Source: CAKZYD01 sp039814715 (GTDB taxonomy: Bacteria; Pseudomonadota; Alphaproteobacteria; Sphingomonadales; CAKZYD01). Taken from it: DNA of 64,000 nucleotides. The notes beneath the pieces were generated by a model. The model was not told the DNA's origin, did not search any database, and saw only the letters and a program-made list of their open reading frames with translations. Shown here piece after piece: positions 58,163 to 64,000 of this stretch; within the stretch, counting starts at the first letter, position 1; every line of letters begins with the position of its first letter. The position numbers and the translations under genes are program-made. The DNA lies in assembly GCA_039814715.1 (NCBI GenBank), contig JBCCAR010000006.1, forward strand, positions 48,497-112,496, given 5' to 3'.

Positions 58163-59185
58163 TTAGAGCGTTAATTCATCGGCCGGAAAAAATGGCAAGA
58201 ACCCGGTCTGCGGGTGGCAATTGTTATAAATCATTTGCGCTTGACCTTGCGGGACAACCACCACCTCGTGGCCCATATGCAGCTTGGGCTTGAAGGCGAA
58301 TTCTTCCATATAACCATAGATGGTTTTCATAATCGCCAAGTGCCGAGGGTGCTGACGCGTCCATCGCTCTAATTCTTCCAAGCGAATGAACCAGCCTAAA
58401 ATTTCAGACTGAAGCCCATTGTCCTCATCGAGCTGCACGCTGTCGGCCATCCGCATCGAAATACAGCCCGATTCTACCGGGTTATCACGCAGATATTCCG
58501 CGCCCTCTCGGTAGACCGGCATCATTTTGTTCATGAAAGCCGATTGCTCAACGTCGTCAGCCTCTTGCCAGGAAAAAGCGCCGCGGATAAAGCAGACATT
58601 ATGAGGCAGGTTTTGAATGGCAAGAACACGCCCCGCACTTTGCACAGCCGGTTGTGGCGAAAGCCCAGTCTTTTCTCCATTGGCTTTGCCAGCTAAATAA
58701 TCGGGCACACGGTCACGCATGGAGCCCATATAAGAATGATATTGCTCTTCACGCGGGCTTGAATAGCGCGCAATACCATAGCGCACGTCCGGGCGGGCAT
58801 TGTTCGCATCAAGCGAAGTGGTCGGCGCCGCCAAACGCTCCGCCCAGAGCCCAATATCCCCGGTAAGTGGCTGCATCAGCAAAGCGGCAACATCTGCCCG
58901 GGCAAAGAAAGTGCCCATATCTGATTTTGTTTTCCAATAGGGCATAAACACATCGTTGCGGCAGCCTTGCGCATCAACATGCGAGGCAGCTTCCATATGC
59001 GCGGGCGTACCAGCCTCTTGTGAGCGGCACAGCTCTAGCAGCGCGCTTTTGATGGCACTCACATCCGTTTTCGACCCACTTTGAATGCCAAGCATCGCCA
59101 TAACGAAATCAGGCTGCGCCGGCGCTTGATCTTGCTGAAATGCTGGATAGGGCGGCTGGTAAGTATCTGGCTTTGAACGGTGCAT
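58163..59185 (-). CDS. Aldoxime dehydratase-like haem protein
   Basis: A 340-residue protein of the haem-containing dehydratase (phenylacetaldoxime dehydratase) family. DTYQPPYPAF starts it; YMGSMRDRVPDYLAG (151-165) holds the Arg corresponding to the catalytic Arg; KLHMGHEVVVVPQ (301-313) holds the proximal haem His; and NNCHPQTGFLP (321-331) the catalytic His. Known enzymes have an IRSGQDW segment with a catalytic Ser; here it is IRGAFSW (200-206), Gly at that place. Normal activity is dehydration of aldoximes to nitriles. No nitrilase or nitrile hydratase is adjacent. GAGGG precedes the ATG. Confidence 0.8.
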   Translation of the reverse strand: MHRSKPDTYQPPYPAFQQDQAPAQPDFVMAMLGIQSGSKTDVSAIKSALLELCRSQEAGTPAHMEAASHVDAQGCRNDVFMPYWKTKSDMGTFFARADVAALLMQPLTGDIGLWAERLAAPTTSLDANNARPDVRYGIARYSSPREEQYHSYMGSMRDRVPDYLAGKANGEKTGLSPQPAVQSAGRVLAIQNLPHNVCFIRGAFSWQEADDVEQSAFMNKMMPVYREGAEYLRDNPVESGCISMRMADSVQLDEDNGLQSEILGWFIRLEELERWTRQHPRHLAIMKTIYGYMEEFAFKPKLHMGHEVVVVPQGQAQMIYNNCHPQTGFLPFFPADELTL

Positions 59186-59281
59186 GCGCTTGCCCTCTTT
59201 ATTCCTTTAAGCTTAAACTACTTCAGAGAGTTGCTTGGGCAAGGTTTGACGGTCTGCATGGCCAATCCATAGGAAAACACG

Positions 59282-59668
59282 ATGGTGGGTGAAACGGATT
59301 TAGGCAAACTCTTAGCGTCGATGCAGCCAGTGCTTGACCCTGCGGTTTATGTGTTTGCAACATGCCAATATGTTCCGGGTGGACTAGAGCCGCTCATGAT
59401 ATTTCATGAAGCTGAAGGCGCCACCCTGATTTTAGCTGAAAGCGACGCACAGGCTGCCGGGCTCGACTATTGCTTCGCCTGCCGCAGGATTACGCTGAAC
59501 GTTCATTCATCACTCGATGCAGTCGGCTTTATCGCCCGCATTGCCAGCCATTTGGCTGCCGCTGGTATGGGCGTTAATCCCGTCTCTGGATATTATCATG
59601 ACCATTTGTTTGTGCCCGCTGATCGGGCCAGCGACGCGATGGACTTATTGAAAGCCCTTACCCTCTAA
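59282..59668 (+). CDS. ACT-domain protein (DUF2241 type)
   Basis: A 128-residue protein of two ACT-like repeats. YVFATCQYVPGGLEPLMIFH and ATLILAESDAQAAGL form the first, and ITLNVHSSLDAVGFIARIA with GMGVNPVSGYYHDHLFVP the second; the latter pattern is diagnostic for the small DUF2241/ACT proteins. These are thought to bind small ligands; no enzyme domain is attached. It is divergent from the aldoxime-dehydratase-like gene with 96 bases between starts, and its last four bases overlap the end of the convergent PiT-like gene. Confidence 0.8.
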   Translation: MVGETDLGKLLASMQPVLDPAVYVFATCQYVPGGLEPLMIFHEAEGATLILAESDAQAAGLDYCFACRRITLNVHSSLDAVGFIARIASHLAAAGMGVNPVSGYYHDHLFVPADRASDAMDLLKALTL

Positions 59669-60696
59669 AACTTGGGCAAAACACCCGTCGCGAGCCAAGG
59701 CATACCAAAAGCCAAAACAACCGAAATAATAAGCCCGAGAAACGCCCTGGCAGCATCGCTGGCGACGTCCCTAAACGCTTCTTGGTTCGCGCGCAATTTA
59801 GAGACAATCGAGATGGTGACTTCGCGCCCCGCTAGCAGCCCCAGGAAGACCCAAGTCGTGCTCATGGGAATATCGTTGAGTTCTTTAAAGAAGAGCAAAA
59901 TAAGGCCGTAAATAAAATCGACGACCGTTGCAGCGCGGATATCTGTCGTGTTGGTTTTGCTAAGGACGATCTTCTGAATTTCACCACCACGTGTCGCGAA
60001 GGTGTAGCCCTGCACCAACACAACGACAACAGTCGCAAAAATCAGCATCGCTGAGCTGAAGCCGACAATGGTGACCCCATCCACCACCTGTGTTTGGCGC
60101 GGCAAAAACACGAAGATATTGGCCAAGTCTTGCATGAGCCACTGAGACCATAAAAACGCTGTTGATGCCCATTGCAGCACCACCCAATAGGGCTTCATGG
60201 GCTCATCTTTAGTACGCGCGATCCAGCGCTCCCAAGCACGGGAAATGAGCATCCAAATGGCGCCAGCCGCCAGAAAAGCCACCAAATAGCCAAGCGCGGA
60301 TTTGACCAGCATTTTGCCAAGCACGCCTTCTGTCGCCGCCCCGCCGGTCATCGCGAAAATGGTCAGTACAAGGAAGGTGGTGGAGACAGGTATGCCGTAG
60401 CGCGTTAAAAACAGCAAAACGAGCGGCGGCAGCGCATGCCACCAGTGGATACCATCTTCAGGATAGGGAATTTTGTTGAGGCGGCTAAACGCGATGTCGC
60501 CGTCGTTAGAGACAAAGCCAAAGACCATGACAGCGACGATGATAGAGCTAGCGTAGAGCCACAACACCGTCCAATGGCGCTTGCTGTTAGACGCTAGAAA
60601 CGTCCCCAGCGTTTGAATAGAATCGTTCGCGATGACGGAGTAAGCCGCGAACAAAAAGCCGAGGATGGCAAAAAGCTCATAGCCCGCGATACTCAT
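59665..60696 (-). CDS. PiT-family (inorganic phosphate transporter-like) membrane protein
   Basis: A 343-residue membrane protein. IANDSIQTLGTFLASN (about 23-38) and the pair GIPVSTTFLVLT / DIPMSTTWVFLGLLAGRE correspond to the duplicated signature of PHO4/PiT carriers (GxNDxANxxG, and P-x-S-T-T). About nine or ten hydrophobic segments are present. Sequence departs from standard PitA (Ser-Ile replacing Ala-Asn), so the substrate may not be phosphate. No PhoU/DUF47 partner gene is adjacent. The end overlaps that of the ACT-domain gene. Confidence 0.75.
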   Translation of the reverse strand: MSIAGYELFAILGFLFAAYSVIANDSIQTLGTFLASNSKRHWTVLWLYASSIIVAVMVFGFVSNDGDIAFSRLNKIPYPEDGIHWWHALPPLVLLFLTRYGIPVSTTFLVLTIFAMTGGAATEGVLGKMLVKSALGYLVAFLAAGAIWMLISRAWERWIARTKDEPMKPYWVVLQWASTAFLWSQWLMQDLANIFVFLPRQTQVVDGVTIVGFSSAMLIFATVVVVLVQGYTFATRGGEIQKIVLSKTNTTDIRAATVVDFIYGLILLFFKELNDIPMSTTWVFLGLLAGREVTISIVSKLRANQEAFRDVASDAARAFLGLIISVVLAFGMPWLATGVLPKF

Positions 60697-60842
60697 TGCT
60701 CCCCCGCCGATGCCTCACTGTGCCTCAGGTTGCGCGGCGATTGCAGGTTGAAAAGCCTAACGCCGGCAAGCCCATAACATCTTTCCATCCCCCATCAACA
60801 CAGAGTTTTATTACGCATTTGTGACGCAGGCTCTCGCCAGCG

Positions 60843-61280
60843 CTAATGCGCTGCTTTCGGCGTTTCCATAATCTCAGTGAGAATGCCGCCCATATCCTTT
60901 GGGTGGAGAAAGAAAATCAAGGTGCCATGGGCGCCGATGCGCGGCTCGCCGAGAATGCGGCAGCCCTTGCTTTCAAAATAGATCTTTGCTTCGTGAATAT
61001 CGGGCACTTCATAGCAAATATGATGTTGCCCGCCGAGCGGGTTTTTCTGAATGAAGTTGTGGATTGGGCTGTCATCGCCCAGCGGTTCGATCAGCTCAAC
61101 TTGCGTGCCCTGGGTCCCGTCATGGCCCGGCGTTTCCACAAAGGCGACTGTCACGCCTTGCGCTGGCATGTCGAACGGCTCGCAAATCTGCGTGGCGCCG
61201 AGAATATCGCGGTAATACGCCATGGCTTCAGTCATGGAGGGTATGGCGACGCCAACATGGTTCATACGTCCCAATTTCAT
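60843..61280 (-). CDS. VOC-family epimerase, methylmalonyl-CoA epimerase-like
   Basis: A 145-residue vicinal-oxygen-chelate protein with two beta-alpha-beta-beta-beta units. Metal ligands are expected at His8 (RMNHVGVAIP), Glu in QVELIEPLG, the His in GGQHHICYEV, and Glu in GGILTEIME. The overall pattern and length match methylmalonyl-CoA epimerase, which interconverts R and S forms for the B12-dependent mutase; a cobalamin adenosyltransferase is encoded at 16.9 kb. AAAGGAGA precedes the ATG. Related glyoxalase-like activities remain possible. Confidence 0.8.
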   Translation of the reverse strand: MKLGRMNHVGVAIPSMTEAMAYYRDILGATQICEPFDMPAQGVTVAFVETPGHDGTQGTQVELIEPLGDDSPIHNFIQKNPLGGQHHICYEVPDIHEAKIYFESKGCRILGEPRIGAHGTLIFFLHPKDMGGILTEIMETPKAAH

Positions 61281-61471
61281 GGGTCTTCTCCTTTAATTCC
61301 TATATTTGCTCTATAAGCGCGCGACGCCAAAAGGCCAACAATTCTGTCGCCCACCGCACGCACTATCCAGATCGTGCAGCCGTTATGGAGCCTGCGGCAG
61401 ATTTCTTTTGAACTTAAAATACCGCCGCCCTAAGCTTTGCCTCTGAGAGACGGAAACAGAGGGGATAGGGC

Positions 61472-62263
61472 ATGGCAGAGCTTAGCGGAAAAGTTGCCAT
61501 CGTAACGGGCGCATCAACATTGATCGGCGCAAAGATTACGCAAGGCTTGGCTGAGGCAGGCGCAAAAGTCGTCATGGCGGACATTGCAGAAGACGACGGC
61601 GCGCGTATTGCCGGCGAGCTTGGCGCAGATGTCGTGTTTCAGGCCACCGACGTGACCAGCGATGCGGACATTGATGCCTGCATTGCAAAGGCTGTAAGCG
61701 ATTTTGGCGGGCTCGATATCTTGGTGAATGTTGCAGCCACCTATTTAGACAATGGACCAGATACCAACCGCGAAGATTTCGCTGCAGGCCTGAACGTGAA
61801 CGTGCTCGGCGGCTTTATCTTCGCTCAGAAAGCCCGCGCCCAAATGCTCAAGCGCGGCGGGGGCGCGGTCATCAACACCGCCAGTATTTCCGGCAAAATC
61901 GCCCAGCCTGGCCGCATGGTCTATGCCGTCTCAAAAGCGGGTATTTTGCACATGACACATTGTCTCGCCGCGGCTTGGGCGTCTGACAATATCCGGGTAA
62001 ACTCGGTGTCACCTGGCTGGACCTGGTCTAATGTGATGTCCATGCTAGCCGGTGGCAACAAAGCCCAAGCCAGCAAGGTCGCGGGAATGACGCACCCCAT
62101 GGGCCGCATTGGCGAACCTGAAGAAGTAGCAAACACTGTGGTGTTTCTTGCGTCAAGTAAAGCGAGCTTCATCAATGGCGCGGATGTGCCCGTGGATGGC
62201 GGCTATAGCACCATCGGTCCAGAGCGGATGGATGACATGATCCCGCTTCTGCAAGAGGGCTGA
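61472..62263 (+). CDS. SDR family oxidoreductase with altered glycine motif
   Basis: A 263-residue short-chain dehydrogenase. The nucleotide-binding motif is VTGASTLIGAKI, in which the second conserved Gly of TGxxxGxG is Leu. The acidic residue at the end of strand 2 (VMADIAEDDG) favours NAD. The catalytic set is present: Ser in NTASISGKI, and YAVSK. The C-terminus (FINGADVPVDGGYST) is standard. Six bases separate it from the PYROXD2-like gene, so they form an operon. The substrate is unknown. Confidence 0.83.
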   Translation: MAELSGKVAIVTGASTLIGAKITQGLAEAGAKVVMADIAEDDGARIAGELGADVVFQATDVTSDADIDACIAKAVSDFGGLDILVNVAATYLDNGPDTNREDFAAGLNVNVLGGFIFAQKARAQMLKRGGGAVINTASISGKIAQPGRMVYAVSKAGILHMTHCLAAAWASDNIRVNSVSPGWTWSNVMSMLAGGNKAQASKVAGMTHPMGRIGEPEEVANTVVFLASSKASFINGADVPVDGGYSTIGPERMDDMIPLLQEG

Positions 62264-62268
62264 GCGCC

Positions 62269-63846
62269 ATGGCAGACTATGATGCTATCATTATCGGCAG
62301 CGGGATTAATTCCCTCGTTGCAGCAGCGCTCCTAGGCAAAAAAGGGCTCTCGGTTTGCTTGATTGAGCGCAACGACCGCCTGGGCGGCACCATCCGCACC
62401 GAGGAAGTGACTGCGCCTGGCTTTAAAAGCGACTTGATGAGCTGCTGGTATCCACTGTTCATCGCCGGACCTGCCTATGCCGCGCTTAAAGATGATTTGC
62501 ACGCGGCAGGGCTGGAGTTTTGCTTCGCGCCCGAGCCGTCAGGCGTTGTTTTGCCCGATCAAAGTGCATTCGTAATGGCGACCGACAGAGAGAAGAACGT
62601 TGCCGCCTTCAACGCTTTAAAAGCAGGCGAAGGCGACGCCCATGCAGGCGATATGGGCGCCTTGATGGGCGACCTAGACTTTACATTCGGTGTGCTGGGC
62701 GGGAATTTATGGTCCTTCGGCATGCTCAAAACGCTTGGCAAGGAGGTCTGGCGGCGCAAACCGGAAGGCATGGCAATGTTTGCCGGCGACGCGCTACGCA
62801 CATGCCGCTCCTGGCTAGAGGCCACCTATTCCCACGAACTCACCCACGCCATGTTTGCGCCGTGGGTGCTGCACACAGGGCTCGGGCCTGAAAGCGCCGC
62901 ATCGGGCGCCATGGGCCGGGTGATCGCTTTCACGCTGGAACAAATTGGGATGCCGGTCGTCAAAGGCGGGTCCAGCAATATTCTCGCTGCATTCGAGAAG
63001 CTCTTCGCGGCGCATTGCGTTACCGTTATGATGCAAACGGATGTGACAGACGTGATCGTCTCCAATGGCAAAGCCGCAGGCGTGCGCACAGCCGATGGAT
63101 CAGACATCATGGCCCGTACAGCTGTGCTTGCCAATGTGCCGCCGCCAAAACTCTATGGTGAGATGGTGCCCAGCGAGGCCCTCCCCGCGGATCATCTACG
63201 CCGGGCAAAATCATATCGATTTGGCCGCGCGGATATGCAAATCCACCTCGCCTTGGATACGCCAGCTCAGTGGACGGATGAACGGCTCAACACTGTGCCA
63301 GGCGTGCACGTGACGCCCGGGCTTGATGGCGTATCTAAAGCAGTCAATGAGGCCGAGCTGGGCCTGCTGCCGGGTGAGGCCACCATTGTAGCAGGCCAAC
63401 CGGCTGTGCATGATCCAAGCCGCATCCCGGATGGCAAAGGCCAGCTGTGGCTCCAGCTGCAAGAGCTGCCGCGCGCGCTAAAAGGCGATGCAGCCGGAGA
63501 GATTGATGTGCCGGTAGATGGCACCTGGACCAGCGATGTAGCCGAGCGCTACGCTGACCGCATCATCGCCCGTTTAGAGCATCACATCCCCAGTCTTTCA
63601 ACGTCCATCATCGGCCGCAAAGTGCTCTCCCCCGCCGATCTGGAAAACCTGAACTGCAACCTCGTCGGCGGAGACCCGTATTGCGGCGATTGCGGCATAG
63701 ACCAGTTCGCCCTCTGGCGCCCCTTCCCCGGCGCCAAAGGCCACAAAACCCCCATCAAAAACCTCTGGCACATCGGCGCCTCCACCCACCCGGGCCCTGG
63801 CCTTGGCGGTGGATCAGGCTTCTTGGCAGCGCAGGAGATTGGTTAG
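62269..63846 (+). CDS. FAD-dependent oxidoreductase, phytoene-desaturase-like / PYROXD2-like
   Basis: A 525-residue flavoprotein. IIIGSGINSLVAAALLGKKG is the dinucleotide motif, then LIERNDRLGGTIRTEE; the C-terminal HIGASTHPGPGLGGGSGFLA is the CrtI/PYROXD2-type FAD motif. The central part (FAPWVLHTGLGPESAASGAM) fits PYROXD2-like proteins rather than carotenoid enzymes, and no carotenoid genes are near. The ribosome site is weak (GAGGGCTGAGC). Its likely partner is the SDR six bases upstream; together they may oxidise a common substrate. Confidence 0.83.
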   Translation: MADYDAIIIGSGINSLVAAALLGKKGLSVCLIERNDRLGGTIRTEEVTAPGFKSDLMSCWYPLFIAGPAYAALKDDLHAAGLEFCFAPEPSGVVLPDQSAFVMATDREKNVAAFNALKAGEGDAHAGDMGALMGDLDFTFGVLGGNLWSFGMLKTLGKEVWRRKPEGMAMFAGDALRTCRSWLEATYSHELTHAMFAPWVLHTGLGPESAASGAMGRVIAFTLEQIGMPVVKGGSSNILAAFEKLFAAHCVTVMMQTDVTDVIVSNGKAAGVRTADGSDIMARTAVLANVPPPKLYGEMVPSEALPADHLRRAKSYRFGRADMQIHLALDTPAQWTDERLNTVPGVHVTPGLDGVSKAVNEAELGLLPGEATIVAGQPAVHDPSRIPDGKGQLWLQLQELPRALKGDAAGEIDVPVDGTWTSDVAERYADRIIARLEHHIPSLSTSIIGRKVLSPADLENLNCNLVGGDPYCGDCGIDQFALWRPFPGAKGHKTPIKNLWHIGASTHPGPGLGGGSGFLAAQEIG

Positions 63847-63897
63847 GGATAATGGCGAAGTTTGGGACTTTGTTGCCTTTGCTACTTAATTAGACCC

Positions 63898-63983
63898 GTC
63901 ATACCCCGACTTGATCGGGGTATCTATTTCTAAGCATACAGCTTGGGTTTTCCATGGATTGCCCGATCAAGTCGGCCAATGAC
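63898..63983. repeat. Paired palindromic repeat related to the arms flanking the GIY-YIG pseudogene
   Basis: The left arm 63898-63926 (GTCATACCCCGACTTGATCG and on) contains a perfect hairpin ATACCCCGA-cttga-TCGGGGTAT (63901-63923). The right arm 63955-63983 is an inverse, diverged copy (TGGATTGCCCGATCAAGTCG and on). The plan GTC-x-CC-CTTGA-GG-x-CCA is the same as at 50046-50075 and 50387-50416, but here no gene lies between the arms. It follows the last gene and may end its transcript. Confidence 0.7.
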
Positions 63984-64000
63984 GATAGAGGATTTGAACG

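Noticed and set aside
1..64000. CRISPR arrays, rRNA or tRNA genes, complete insertion sequences
   Set aside because: No regularly spaced repeats, no tRNA cloverleaf with a GTTCRANNC arm, no rRNA stretches and no transposase or integrase reading frame were seen. A covariance-model scan was not possible, so a tRNA or small RNA could have been missed.

Overview
The window looks like a chromosomal segment of a free-living, aerobic alphaproteobacterium (GC-rich core genes; ubiquinone genes ubiH and COQ7; a Tim44-domain protein; the order dnaQ, secB, tim44-like, mltA, smr; glnK-amtB next to an aminotransferase and ftsK; SapC; bacterial ALDH16). I cannot name the genus. No rRNA, tRNA or CRISPR array was seen.

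Layout. 1-7.2 kb: end of a DUF971 gene, ubiH, a sigma54-type promoter with glnK-amtB, a DapC-like aminotransferase and ftsK. 7.2-16.6 kb: SapC, a small unknown membrane protein, an oppABC-DF oligopeptide importer whose genes overlap by 4 bases, then a GDPD lipoprotein and PhoD. 16.7-20.3 kb: a HIG1-like small membrane protein, PduO-type cobalamin adenosyltransferase, etfBA and hydroxybutyryl-CoA dehydrogenase. 20.3-25.2 kb: an unusual multi-armed inverted repeat, a methyltransferase/glycosidase pair, ada, NnrU, and an AT-richer Panacea/membrane-protein cassette. 25.3-31.4 kb: a MerR-type regulator with a perfect operator-like palindrome, followed by acyl-CoA dehydrogenase, thiolase and FadB-type protein (a beta-oxidation block fed by EtfAB). 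31.4-32.3 kb: a HEPN-like two-gene cassette. 32.5-40.8 kb: housekeeping genes (SDR, dnaQ, secB, tim44-like, mltA, smr, COQ7, tag, amn). 40.9-41.9 kb: an ImmA/IrrE plus membrane-protein cassette inserted exactly at the 3' end of nupC. 41.9-49.9 kb: nucleoside and deoxyribose catabolism (nupC, ALDH16, deoC, purine nucleoside phosphorylase, adenosine deaminase, LOG). 49.9-64 kb: a broken GIY-YIG gene between inverted repeats, pseI, a symporter, GNAT, cysE, a fibrillin-like protein, two PhyH-type dioxygenases in the wider region, an aldoxime-dehydratase-like haem protein, a PiT-like carrier, an epimerase, and an SDR/PYROXD2-like pair.

The most interesting material is in the small accessory insertions. 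Three AT-richer two-gene cassettes lie within about 17 kb (24.4-25.2, 31.4-32.3 and 40.9-41.9 kb). Each pairs a small recognisable domain (Panacea, HEPN-like, ImmA/IrrE) with a little-known partner. The third is bounded by 34-base repeats that both encode the last residues of NupC, differing only by synonymous transitions, which is what gene-end-regenerating integration leaves behind. The HEPN-like gene is under-called if only ATG/GTG/TTG starts are allowed: its reading frame continues upstream to a probable CTG start. Several families of intergenic palindromes are also present.
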